Source of the DNA: Alphaproteobacteria bacterium
GTDB taxonomy: Bacteria; Pseudomonadota; Alphaproteobacteria; CAAGCB01; CAG-977
DNA: 64,000 bases
Assembly (NCBI GenBank): GCA_900768185.1
Contig: CAAGCB010000044.1
Location: forward strand, 62,001 to 126,000
Reading direction: 5' to 3'
Position numbers and translations under genes: made by a program. This document shows positions 33,034 through 40,848 of the stretch, in pieces; within the stretch, counting starts at the first letter, position 1, and every line of letters starts with the position of its first letter. Below the pieces are notes generated by a model. It saw only the letters and a program-made list of their open reading frames with translations, did no database searches and had not been told where the DNA came from.

Positions 33034-34686
33034 TCAAACCAGCATTAAAGCCAGTACCTGCGCCGAAATGACGCGCAGGGCGATTGTGACGGGGTACGCG
33101 GTCGCATAGCCGATCGCGGGCGCGTCCGTGTTCGACATGTTCGCGACAAAGGTCATGGACGGCACGCAGGTGTTGCACCCCGACAATCCGCCGCACAGCG
33201 ACAGGTAATCCATTTTTTTCGTTATTCTGACGACGCAACCAACAATCAGCATCGGCAGACTGGTAATCAGAATGCCCATGGCGATGAAGTACAGTCCCTG
33301 CGTTCCGGCGATCAGGCGGACAAACCCCGGACCGGACGCCAATCCGACAACCGTCAGGAACAGCAAAAGCCCCAAAAATCTGAACGCGTTCAGCACATAC
33401 GCGGGGGTATAAAAAACGATATTCCCCACCGATCCGCGGCATGACAGAATGACCGCGACGATCAGCGGACCGCCCGACGTTCCCAGCTTGATCGGGGCGT
33501 CGATTCCCGGAATGTGCAACGGAACCAGCCCCAGCAGAATGCCGGCGATCATGCCCAAAAAGTACGGAATGAAACGGGTGTCGTTCGCGCGCGCCTGATC
33601 GTTGCCCAGATAGCGGATCAAAGCGGTCGTGTCAGCCTGTTTGCCGACGACGACGACCTGATCGGCGAACGCCAGTTTCAAATCGGGCGTCGGGGGCAGG
33701 GAAATACCGTTGCGGATAACGCGCGAAATAACCCAGCGGTGACGTTTCCCGCCCAGAACTTTTTTCAGCGGTTTGCCGACGCAACGCTGATTCGTGACCA
33801 GCAGGTTCTGGCTTTGGATCTGTTTCGCGCTTTCCTCCATCAAATCGTGATCGGGATCCATTTTGAACAGGAACGACACTTCTTGAAAGATTTTGCGCGG
33901 TCCGAAGATCAGCAGAATGTCGCCCATCTGCAATTTGATGTGTTCGTGCGGCACGATGTATTCGTTCCCGCGTTTCATGCGCGAAATCGTCATCGTGTAG
34001 TGGATCATTTTCAAAAAGTCGCCGATTTCCAATCCGTCGAAACCGGGGTTGTTCACCAGCACGTTGAATCCCTGCATGTGCGGATCGTTGCCCGCCTTGG
34101 ACGATTCGTACTTGGCGACTTCGTCGGTGATTTTAACGCGGAAGATGACCTTCAACAAAATAAAAACGACGATGCAGCTGATGATGCCGAACGGATATCC
34201 GATCGCGTAAGCGAACCCCGATTGCGTGATTTCCGACGCTTTGAATCCCAATTCGCCCAAAATCTGCTGAGCGGCGCCCAGCGCGGGGGTGCTGGTGACG
34301 GAACCCGCGTACAGCCCCAACAATTCGGGCAGCGAGATTTTGCCGAATTTGAAAATCAGACACGCGAGCAACGCGCCCAAAGCCGTCACGCCCAACGACA
34401 TCGCGTTTAAAATCATGCCGTTTTTACGCAACGCCTGAAAGATGTTCGGTCCGACCGCCAGTCCCATGGAATACAGGTACATAATCAGCCCGAATTCCTT
34501 TAAAAACGTCAGAACGTCGGCGGGAATGACGACGGCGTACTTGTCCAGCAACCAGCCCGCGAACAGTCCCGCGAACAGCACGCCGCCGACGCCCAGCCCG
34601 ATTCCGCGGAATTTCAGGCTGCCGATGAAAATGCCGACGCAGCACGTGATGCAGATGCACAAAATGGTTATGATGGTAATCGACAT
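33034..34686 (-). CDS. AspT/YidE-family putative transporter with RCK_C domains
   Basis: A 550-aa inner-membrane protein. Two AspT/YidE-YbjL membrane halves of about five helices each (residues 1-190 and about 375-550) flank a cytoplasmic region with two TrkA-C (RCK_C) segments, visible as QGFNVLVNNPGFDGLEIGDF...LQMGDILLIFGP near 205-260 and RCVGKPLKKVLG...FADQVVVVGK near 285-345. GSVTSTPALGAAQ near 125 and GLSGCNTCVPSM near 510 are the duplicated small-residue loops of the family. Members include the Asp:Ala exchanger AspT and putative anion transporters. Substrate unknown. It lies alone between the kinase pair and gpsA. Confidence 0.85.
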   Translation of the reverse strand: MSITIITILCICITCCVGIFIGSLKFRGIGLGVGGVLFAGLFAGWLLDKYAVVIPADVLTFLKEFGLIMYLYSMGLAVGPNIFQALRKNGMILNAMSLGVTALGALLACLIFKFGKISLPELLGLYAGSVTSTPALGAAQQILGELGFKASEITQSGFAYAIGYPFGIISCIVVFILLKVIFRVKITDEVAKYESSKAGNDPHMQGFNVLVNNPGFDGLEIGDFLKMIHYTMTISRMKRGNEYIVPHEHIKLQMGDILLIFGPRKIFQEVSFLFKMDPDHDLMEESAKQIQSQNLLVTNQRCVGKPLKKVLGGKRHRWVISRVIRNGISLPPTPDLKLAFADQVVVVGKQADTTALIRYLGNDQARANDTRFIPYFLGMIAGILLGLVPLHIPGIDAPIKLGTSGGPLIVAVILSCRGSVGNIVFYTPAYVLNAFRFLGLLLFLTVVGLASGPGFVRLIAGTQGLYFIAMGILITSLPMLIVGCVVRITKKMDYLSLCGGLSGCNTCVPSMTFVANMSNTDAPAIGYATAYPVTIALRVISAQVLALMLV

Positions 34687-34795
34687 GACATATCCCGAAA
34701 AAGTATAAAGTTACAGTCAGGATAAGCCTTTTTTCCTTAATAAAAAACTATAATTTTCGAGAGTTTGAAAATTTTTGAAATCGGCGGCGGCGTTG

Positions 34796-35788
34796 TCAGA
34801 TTTCGTTTTTGAACGGGCGGGTGAACAGCGCGGCGACGACATCGTCGACGCTGGCGTCGCCGTTCATGATTCGGCTCAGTCCTTCGCAAATCGGCATTTC
34901 GACATTCAAAGCGCGCGCGCGTTTTAAAACGGCGCCGGCGGTGAATACGCCTTCCGCCACCGTGCGTTTGTCGCGCAGAATGTCGTTCAGCGCGCGTCCT
35001 TTGCCCAATTCGATGCCGACGGTGAAATTGCGCGATTGCGTGCTGTTCGCCGTCAGCACCAAATCGCCCAGTCCCGCCAGCCCCATCAGCGTGTGCGCCT
35101 GTCCGCCCAGCGCGACCGCCAGTCTGGAAATTTCGGCGAGTCCGCGCGTGATCAGCGCGGCGCGCGCGTTGTCGCCCATTTGTTTTCCGGCGACGACGCC
35201 TGCGGCGATCGCCATCACGTTTTTAACCGCTCCGCCGATTTGGACGCTGATGACATCGGGGGAATAATAGGGGCGGAAAGTCTTCGTTCCCAGAGTTTCG
35301 ACCAGATCTTTGCCCAGCCGTTCGTCGGCGCACGCCAGCGTCAGGGCGGTCGGTTTGTTCAGCGCGGCTTCTTCGGCAAAGGTGGGACCGGACAGAACGG
35401 CGACTTTCGCTTGCGGCAGTTCCTCCGCCAGCATTTCGCTCATCAGTTCGCCGGAGGATTCCTCTATGCCTTTGGCGCAGATGACGGCGGGCAGTCCCTG
35501 TTTCCAAACGCCGCGCAATTTTTCGCACGACGCGCGCAGATACTGCGCCGGAATGACCATCAAAACGGCGTCGGTTTTTTCGACGGCTCGGCTTAAATCG
35601 TTTGTCGCCGTGACGTTTTCGTTCAGCAAAACGTCGGGCAGAAACAAACCGTTGCGGCGGTTTTTATTGACGCCGTCGACGACTTCGGTTTCGCGCGCCC
35701 ACAGCGTGACGTTTTTGCCGTTGCCCGCGGCGATGTGCGCCAAAGCCGTTCCCCACGCGCCCGCGCCCAGTACGGTGATGTTTTCCAT
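34796..35788 (-). CDS. gpsA: Glycerol-3-phosphate dehydrogenase [NAD(P)+]
   Basis: Reduces dihydroxyacetone phosphate to sn-glycerol-3-phosphate for phospholipid synthesis. The 330-aa protein has the Rossmann GAGAWGTALAHIAAGNG at residues 7-23, SGPTFAEEAAL near 134, the catalytic-Lys region GGAVKNVMAIAAGV near 184 and GLAGLGDLVLTANSTQSRN near 235. All are diagnostic. tsaD follows upstream on the same strand, 21 bp away; tsaD-gpsA is a conserved alphaproteobacterial pair. Functionally it supplies the same pathway as psd-pssA. Confidence 0.96.
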   Translation of the reverse strand: MENITVLGAGAWGTALAHIAAGNGKNVTLWARETEVVDGVNKNRRNGLFLPDVLLNENVTATNDLSRAVEKTDAVLMVIPAQYLRASCEKLRGVWKQGLPAVICAKGIEESSGELMSEMLAEELPQAKVAVLSGPTFAEEAALNKPTALTLACADERLGKDLVETLGTKTFRPYYSPDVISVQIGGAVKNVMAIAAGVVAGKQMGDNARAALITRGLAEISRLAVALGGQAHTLMGLAGLGDLVLTANSTQSRNFTVGIELGKGRALNDILRDKRTVAEGVFTAGAVLKRARALNVEMPICEGLSRIMNGDASVDDVVAALFTRPFKNEI

Positions 35789-35809
35789 GATGCGAAACCT
35801 CCGTTTAAA

Positions 35810-36859
35810 TTATCGTTTTGCGGTCGGATCAAGCGCCCAGCGGGGACGCGGGCTGAAATCCAACGGATCCGAATCGCCCGTCAGAAAATGCTCCATGCCT
35901 GCCCAGGCGACCATCGCGCCGTTGTCGGTGCACAGGTTCATCGGCGCGGCGGCGAATTTCAATTTGTGCTTTTCCGCCAAATTTTCCAAAGCCCCGCGCA
36001 ACGCCCGATTCGCGGCGACGCCGCCCGCGACGACCAAATGGGTTCCTTCGGGATATTGCCGTTTAAAGACTTTGATGCCGTTTTTCAGGCGGGAGCAAAG
36101 CGTTTCCAAAACGGCGCGCTGGAAACAGGCGCACAAATCGTCAATGTCCTTTTCCGTTAAAACGGCGCGTTCGATCGTTCCGTCGGGCGAAAAGCTTTCG
36201 ACCGCGCGGCGCACGGCGGTTTTCAGTCCCGAAAAGGACAGATCGCACCCCGGTTTGCCGACCATCGGGCGCGGGAAATCGAAACGCGCCGGATCGCCCT
36301 TTAAGGCGTGTTGTTCGATTTTCGGTCCCCCCGGATAGCCCAATCCCATCATTTTGGCGGCTTTGTCAAAGGCCTCGCCCGCGGCGTCGTCGACCGTCGC
36401 CCCCAGCTTTTTGAATTTGCCGATTCCCTCGGCGATCAAAATCTGACAATGCCCGCCGGACGTCAGCAAAAGCAGATACGGAAACGGCACGTCCTGCCCC
36501 AAACGGGCGGTCAGGGCGTGCGCCTCCAAATGATTGACGGCGATAAACGGCAGGTCGTGCACGGCGGCGATCGCTTTGGCGGTCATGACGCCGACGATGA
36601 CGCCGCCGATCAGTCCGGGACCGGCCGACGCGGCGACGGCGCTCAGATCTTTGAATCCGACGTTCGCGCGTTTCAGCGCCTCGCGCACGATAAAGCCGAC
36701 CTGTTCCAAATGGGCGCGCGCGGCGATTTCGGGGACGACGCCGCCGAACGCCTGATGCTCCGTTTGGGAAAAAACGACGGACGAAAGCAGGTTCTTTTTA
36801 TCGTCGACAATCGCCGCCGCCGTTTCGTCGCAACTGGATTCTATCCCTAAAACAAGCAT
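35810..36859 (-). CDS. tsaD: tRNA N6-threonylcarbamoyladenosine transferase
   Basis: Attaches threonylcarbamoyl to A37 of ANN-decoding tRNAs. The 349-aa ASKHA-fold protein starts MLVLGIESSCDETAAAIVDD, has metal-binding His residues in VNHLEAH near 111, LLLTSGGHCQIL near 133, GEAFDKAAKMMGLGYPGGP near 161 and the C-terminal VVAGGVAANRALR. Length and motifs are typical. In many Alphaproteobacteria hemC and hemD lie divergently next to it; here the divergent neighbour is mic60, with hemC and hemD missing. Confidence 0.97.
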   Translation of the reverse strand: MLVLGIESSCDETAAAIVDDKKNLLSSVVFSQTEHQAFGGVVPEIAARAHLEQVGFIVREALKRANVGFKDLSAVAASAGPGLIGGVIVGVMTAKAIAAVHDLPFIAVNHLEAHALTARLGQDVPFPYLLLLTSGGHCQILIAEGIGKFKKLGATVDDAAGEAFDKAAKMMGLGYPGGPKIEQHALKGDPARFDFPRPMVGKPGCDLSFSGLKTAVRRAVESFSPDGTIERAVLTEKDIDDLCACFQRAVLETLCSRLKNGIKVFKRQYPEGTHLVVAGGVAANRALRGALENLAEKHKLKFAAAPMNLCTDNGAMVAWAGMEHFLTGDSDPLDFSPRPRWALDPTAKR

Positions 36860-36941
36860 TTTGACTCTTTCACCATAAAATTATACTACCCATACTCGGA
36901 AAAAATGGTAAAATCCAGCAGATTTAATCATGGAGGCATCT

Positions 36942-38201
36942 ATGGCTTTTGAAAACGACAACCAAAAAGCTGAAAAAACGGCGGAAATTCCCGCCGAAAC
37001 GGTCGAAAAAAACGTCGGTGATTCCACCGCCGCGGCGGAAGTCGCGGTCGGATCCGAATCATGCGGGCGCGCTCAATCCCGCCGTTGCGGCAAACGCGGA
37101 GCGAAAGCGGTCGTCGCGGTTTTGCTGGTCGCCGCAATCGTCGCCGTGTTCGGAATCCGCCAGTCGCGCGACGCCGTTGCTGAAAAATATCGCGCTTTGG
37201 TTGCCGCTTTCGCTGCCGGCAAGGCGAGTCCCGCGGCATCGGAAACCGCCGGAATCGAGGCGCGGTTGGAACAGCTGGAAAATCAGCGCGACTTTGACGC
37301 CGCGGCGGCGGAACAGCCCGAACAAAAGCCCGCGGGCGTCGCCTATGCCGTTTTGGCGAACGATCAGAACGCCCTCAGAATGGAAATCGATGCCTTGCGC
37401 GGGCAGATCGCAGCGCTGAAATCCGAAAACGCCCGTGAAATCGGGGCGTTGCGCGCCGATTTGCCGAAGCGGGGGCTGATCGAGGAACGCCTGCTGGCGA
37501 TGACCGCGCGCGATGACGCTTTGGAAAGCCAGCTGGTCGACGCGGGCGTCAAAATCGATCGCGTCGAACGCAACAAAGCAGACGCCGCGACGGTGCTGGC
37601 GTTGGTGACGCGGTTGGAAATCGCCGAACAAAAATTGCGCGCTTCGAACGCTGAAAAGGAACGCGCCGTCGCGTTGTTGCTGACGGCGTACCAGTTGCGC
37701 GAAGCCGTCCTGTCCGGCGGGCGTTTCGTGACGGAACAGCAGTCCGCGTTGGCGATCGCGGGCGGTCTGCCGCGCGTTTCCGAATATATCCGGTCGCTGG
37801 ACAACATCGCCGACCGCGGCGTGTGGACGCGCGCCGCGCTGACGCTGTCGTTCGATTCCTACGCGGATCGGGCGGTTCTGGCGGACAAGGCGGAAATCGG
37901 GGACGATTGGTTTCACAACGCGCTTAATTCTTTGAAAAAACTGGTGGTCGTTCGCCGCATCGACGTTCCCGACACGACCGATGTCAGCGCGCAAGCCGTT
38001 TTGGCGCGCGCGCAAAAAGCCGTCGACGAAGACGATATCGCTTTGGCGGTTGAACAGCTGGGCGATTTGCGGGGCGCCGCCGCGGACGCGATGAGCGAAT
38101 GGACGGCGGAGGCGAACGGTTATTTGAACGCCAAAAAGACGGTCGACAAAATCATTTCCACCGTTTTGGGCGTTTTGTACGCGGCGAAACAGGGAGGCTG
38201 A
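36942..38201 (+). CDS. Mic60/mitofilin-like membrane protein
   Basis: A 419-aa protein matching the alphaproteobacterial homologue of mitochondrial Mic60, which organises membrane contact sites and bends the inner membrane. An acidic cytoplasmic N-terminus is followed by one transmembrane helix (about residues 54-72), a long periplasmic coiled coil (about 95-260) and a conserved C-terminal mitofilin-like region (ALTLSFDSYADRAVLADKAEIGDDWFHNALNSLKKLVVVRR). I chose ATG 36942 because GGAGG (36932-36936) lies 5 nt before it; an ATG at 36930 is in frame. hemY follows by 4 bp. The usual order hemC-hemD-mic60-hemY has lost the two heme genes here. Confidence 0.8.
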   Translation: MAFENDNQKAEKTAEIPAETVEKNVGDSTAAAEVAVGSESCGRAQSRRCGKRGAKAVVAVLLVAAIVAVFGIRQSRDAVAEKYRALVAAFAAGKASPAASETAGIEARLEQLENQRDFDAAAAEQPEQKPAGVAYAVLANDQNALRMEIDALRGQIAALKSENAREIGALRADLPKRGLIEERLLAMTARDDALESQLVDAGVKIDRVERNKADAATVLALVTRLEIAEQKLRASNAEKERAVALLLTAYQLREAVLSGGRFVTEQQSALAIAGGLPRVSEYIRSLDNIADRGVWTRAALTLSFDSYADRAVLADKAEIGDDWFHNALNSLKKLVVVRRIDVPDTTDVSAQAVLARAQKAVDEDDIALAVEQLGDLRGAAADAMSEWTAEANGYLNAKKTVDKIISTVLGVLYAAKQGG

Positions 38202-38205
38202 ACCG

Positions 38206-39513
38206 ATGATTAGAATCGTTTGGAACGCCTTTTTACTGGGATTGATCGCTTTGGCGGCGGCGTGGCTGTCGAACAATCAGGGATCAGTGCGCGTGGAATG
38301 GCTGGGCTATTCGGCGCGGACGTCGGTCGCCGTCGTAATCGGAACGGTCGTCGTTCTGTATGCCGTGTTTTACGCTTTTCTGGCAAGACCCTTGCTGATC
38401 GCGACGCAGAAAGTCGCATTTTGGCTGGGGGCGGACAAGCGCGCCGGAAAAATCGCAAAATCCAAAATTGAAAAAGAGGTTGATCGCTACACGCTGTTGT
38501 GTCAGGGATTGACCGCGGTCGCCGCGGGCGATATCGCTTTTGCCGAAAAAGTGGCAAGACGCGTTAAAAAGGCGTTTGCGGACGACGAAACGAAAACGCT
38601 GGTTTTCCGCGCCCAGCTGGCGGAGGCGAAGAATAACACGACGGAGGCGATCCGCCTGTTTTCCGAACTGTCCGCCGCGCCCGAAACGCGTTTGCTGGGC
38701 ATGCGCGGGGAAATCCGCCTGTACCGGTCGACGGGCAATCTGGCGAAAGCGTCCGATTTGTGCGACGAGCTTTTGGCAATCAAAAATCCGCCCGCGTGGC
38801 TTTTGTCCGAATCGTTTGAATTGCAGGTGCACGAAAAGAAATGGCGGCAGGCGATCGATACGCTGGACAAGGGATACAAACTGGGGTTGGTCGACAAACT
38901 GACCGTCAGGCGTTTGAAAGCTTCCGTTCTGCTGGAACAGGCGGCGGGAACGACTGACGACGCCGAACGCGACAGCCTGATCCGTCGGGCGCACGACACG
39001 GACGAAACGTTTGTCCGCGCGGGCATTCAGGTCGCGCGCGCCGACATCAAAGCGGGCGACATCAAAAAGGCGCGCCGTCTGTTGCAACGATTGTGGAAGC
39101 TGTCCCCCAGCTGGGCGGTGTACGAAGTGTATTTGACGTTGACCGCCGACGAAACGCCGATTCAAGCCGTTCAGGACGTGGAGGATTTAATCGCTGAAAA
39201 TCCGAAAGCGAAAATCAACGATTTGATTTTTGCGGATTGTTCGCTGAAAGCCCGTTTGTGGGGACAGGCTAAATCCGCCGTCGCGAAATATTTGGCGGTT
39301 TATCCCGAATCCAAGCGCGCTTTGCTGATGGCGGAGGAAATCGCCGCTTACAATCAGGACGAAAAAGCCGCCGAAACTTACCGCGCCAAAGCCGCCGAAG
39401 TTCCCGTCGAAATGCCGTATTACTGCGAAGTCTGCCACACGCCGCTGGAAAAGGACTACACGACTTGTCCCGTTTGCCACACGCTGGGGGCGATCCATTT
39501 GACGGATTTGTGA
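38206..39513 (+). CDS. hemY: HemY-like TPR membrane protein with C-terminal zinc ribbon
   Basis: A 435-aa inner-membrane protein. Two N-terminal helices (about residues 6-23 and 42-62) carry the HemY_N pattern WLSNNQGSVRVEWLGY. The cytoplasmic body is a run of TPR-like helices (IAFAEKVARRVKKAF, KASDLCDELLAI, KKARRLLQRLWKL). The last 40 residues have CEVCHTPLEKDYTTCPVCHTLG, two CxxC pairs forming a zinc ribbon seen in alphaproteobacterial members. It is not the protoporphyrinogen oxidase of the same name; its role in heme metabolism is unclear. GGGAGG precedes ATG 38206. Co-transcribed with mic60. Confidence 0.85.
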   Translation: MIRIVWNAFLLGLIALAAAWLSNNQGSVRVEWLGYSARTSVAVVIGTVVVLYAVFYAFLARPLLIATQKVAFWLGADKRAGKIAKSKIEKEVDRYTLLCQGLTAVAAGDIAFAEKVARRVKKAFADDETKTLVFRAQLAEAKNNTTEAIRLFSELSAAPETRLLGMRGEIRLYRSTGNLAKASDLCDELLAIKNPPAWLLSESFELQVHEKKWRQAIDTLDKGYKLGLVDKLTVRRLKASVLLEQAAGTTDDAERDSLIRRAHDTDETFVRAGIQVARADIKAGDIKKARRLLQRLWKLSPSWAVYEVYLTLTADETPIQAVQDVEDLIAENPKAKINDLIFADCSLKARLWGQAKSAVAKYLAVYPESKRALLMAEEIAAYNQDEKAAETYRAKAAEVPVEMPYYCEVCHTPLEKDYTTCPVCHTLGAIHLTDL

Positions 39514-39526
39514 TTTTTCCGGTTGA

Positions 39527-39565
39527 AAACACGCCCTGCCGACGATGGCGGGACGTGTTTTTTTT
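39527..39565 (+). terminator. Hairpin with T-run between hemY and gdx
   Basis: Outer stem AAACACG/CGTGTTT (39527-39533 with 39554-39560), inner GCC/GGC closing the loop GACGAT, then eight T. It ends hemY, and because it lies 23 bp before the gdx start it may also act as an attenuator. Confidence 0.75.
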
Positions 39566-39587
39566 CTGTCTGAAAGTGAAGTAAAAA

Positions 39588-39908
39588 ATGGCTTGGGTTT
39601 ATCTGTTCGTCGCGGGGATTTTCGAAACGGTCTGGGTGGTCGCGATGAAATACGCCGACGGGTTCACGAAATTGGTTCCCGGCGTGATCGTCGTCGTCGG
39701 CATGGCGCTCAGCGTCTGGCTGTTGGGCGTCGCGGTCAAAACGTTGCCGCTGGGGACGGGATACGCGGTTTGGACGGGAATCGGGGCTGTCGGCGCCGTC
39801 GTGTACGGCATTCTGTTTTTCGGCGAACCCGCCACGTTCGCGCGTCTGGCGTCCGTCGGGCTGATTATCGTCGGTCTGGTCGGGCTGAAAATGGTTTCGG
39901 CGGATTGA
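39588..39908 (+). CDS. gdx: Small multidrug resistance family protein, guanidinium exporter type
   Basis: A 106-aa, four-helix SMR exporter. It follows the SugE/Gdx branch: AWVYLFVAGIFETVWVVAMKYADGFTKLVP at the start, with central Glu13 that couples proton and guanidinium exchange, and PLGTGYAVWTGIGAVGAVVYGILFFGE in the third helix. Gdx works as an antiparallel homodimer in the inner membrane. The EmrE-like drug branch differs at these positions. It is monocistronic, with a hairpin directly upstream and a strong terminator downstream. The ribosome site is weak. Confidence 0.88.
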   Translation: MAWVYLFVAGIFETVWVVAMKYADGFTKLVPGVIVVVGMALSVWLLGVAVKTLPLGTGYAVWTGIGAVGAVVYGILFFGEPATFARLASVGLIIVGLVGLKMVSAD

Positions 39909-39935
39909 CCGGAATCCGATAAACGGACACCGAAA

Positions 39936-39966
39936 AAAAGCCCGCCTTGTTTCAAGGCGGGCTTTT
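39936..39966. terminator. Bidirectional terminator after gdx
   Basis: Near-perfect stem AAAAGCCCGCCTTG/CAAGGCGGGCTTTT with TTT loop. Confidence 0.9.
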
Positions 39967-39987
39967 CGCTTTCAGGGGGAAATATCC

Positions 39988-40242
39988 TTAGAAGCTGTAA
40001 CGGACGCCCGCCGGAATTTGGTGGGCTTTCGTATCAAACTTCAATTTACCGTCTTCCACGGTTTTGGAAAACGAACCGTAATCCGTATAGCGGTAGCCGA
40101 CATCGACGGTGACGTTTTTCGTAATTTCCGCGCCGACATCCGTCCGTGAACGGAATATCGGCGTATAACTTGATGAGTCGCAATACACCTTGCGACTATT
40201 CTCAAAAAGGGTTGCTACGCCCTGCATCTGTCTTTTTCGCAA
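39988..40242 (-). pseudogene. C-terminal remnant of an outer-membrane beta-barrel protein
   Basis: Only 84 codons remain open. The last 50 (VGAEITKNVTVDVGYRYTDY... IPAGVRYSF) are the final strands of an OmpA/Omp25-like porin family beta-barrel: alternating hydrophobic residues and a terminal Phe, the BAM recognition signature. A complete member would be about 200 aa with a signal peptide; neither the signal nor the first strands can be found upstream. The homology stops near 40150, and the sequence beyond it is less GC-rich and contains inverted repeats. The remnant is probably not expressed. It could alternatively be a 3' fragment left by recombination between paralogous barrel genes. Confidence 0.6.
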
Positions 40243-40246
40243 ATGC
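40176..40246. repeat. Two small palindromes at the truncation point of the barrel gene
   Basis: AGTCGCAA-TACACC-TTGCGACT (40176-40197), then a 6-bp inverted repeat CTGCAT/ATGCAG (about 40220-40246). No transposase or target duplication was found; the origin is unknown. Confidence 0.5.
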
Positions 40247-40285
40247 AGTTTCAGGCTATCGATTTTCTGATAATTTTTTAGTAAG

Positions 40286-40313
40286 CAAAAAAGAGATACC
40301 TTCCGGTATCCCT
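40286..40313 (-). terminator. Terminator of rppH
   Basis: Minus strand GGGATACC-GGAA-GGTATCTC followed by TTTTTT, 26 bp after the rppH stop. Confidence 0.8.
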
Positions 40314-40338
40314 TTTGCAGCGTCTTTAAATTCGGATT

Positions 40339-40848
40339 TTACGCGGAAGTTTCTTTTTTCCGCGCGTCCGCGCGCACGGCGTCGATAAACGGCATAAACT
40401 CGTCCGTGACCTGACGGTAGACGTCGCGTTTGAAATCGACGACGGCGTCGACGACGTCTTCGATTCGCGCCCATTTCCACGCGTTGAATTCCGCGTGTTT
40501 GCGGTCGACTTGAATTTCGCTTTCCTCGCCCGTGAATTGCAGTAAAAACCATTTCTGCGTCTGTCCGGCGTACGCTTTTTTCTTTTCGCTGACGAAATGA
40601 ACCCCCGCCGGAAAGTCGTAAGTGTACCATTGTGTGCTTTCGGCGATCGGGCGCACCGATTTGACGCCCGTTTCTTCAAACAGTTCGCGCAGGGCGGCGG
40701 CGTATTCGTCTTCGCCGGAATCAATGCCCCCCTGCGGCATTTGCCACGCTTTTTCCCGCGAATCGACGCGGTGCGCCAAAAACACGTCGCCGTCGCCGTT
40801 TAACAACATGATGCCGACGTTCGGTCTGTACGGTTTGGAGTTTTTCAT
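40339..40848 (-). CDS. rppH: RNA 5'-pyrophosphohydrolase
   Basis: Removes pyrophosphate from the 5' end of mRNAs, triggering decay by RNase E/G. The 169-aa Nudix protein has the box GGIDSGEDEYAAALRELFEETG at about residues 40-61, with the REL-EE metal ligands, preceded by WQMPQ, the RppH-specific sequence. YRPNVGIMLLN at the start and WARIEDVVDAVVDFKRDVYRQV near the end fit the alphaproteobacterial form. ATG 40848 overlaps the stop of the upstream YibQ-like gene by 4 nt. End of the minus-strand operon envC-ctpA-yibQ-rppH. Confidence 0.95.
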   Translation of the reverse strand: MKNSKPYRPNVGIMLLNGDGDVFLAHRVDSREKAWQMPQGGIDSGEDEYAAALRELFEETGVKSVRPIAESTQWYTYDFPAGVHFVSEKKKAYAGQTQKWFLLQFTGEESEIQVDRKHAEFNAWKWARIEDVVDAVVDFKRDVYRQVTDEFMPFIDAVRADARKKETSA

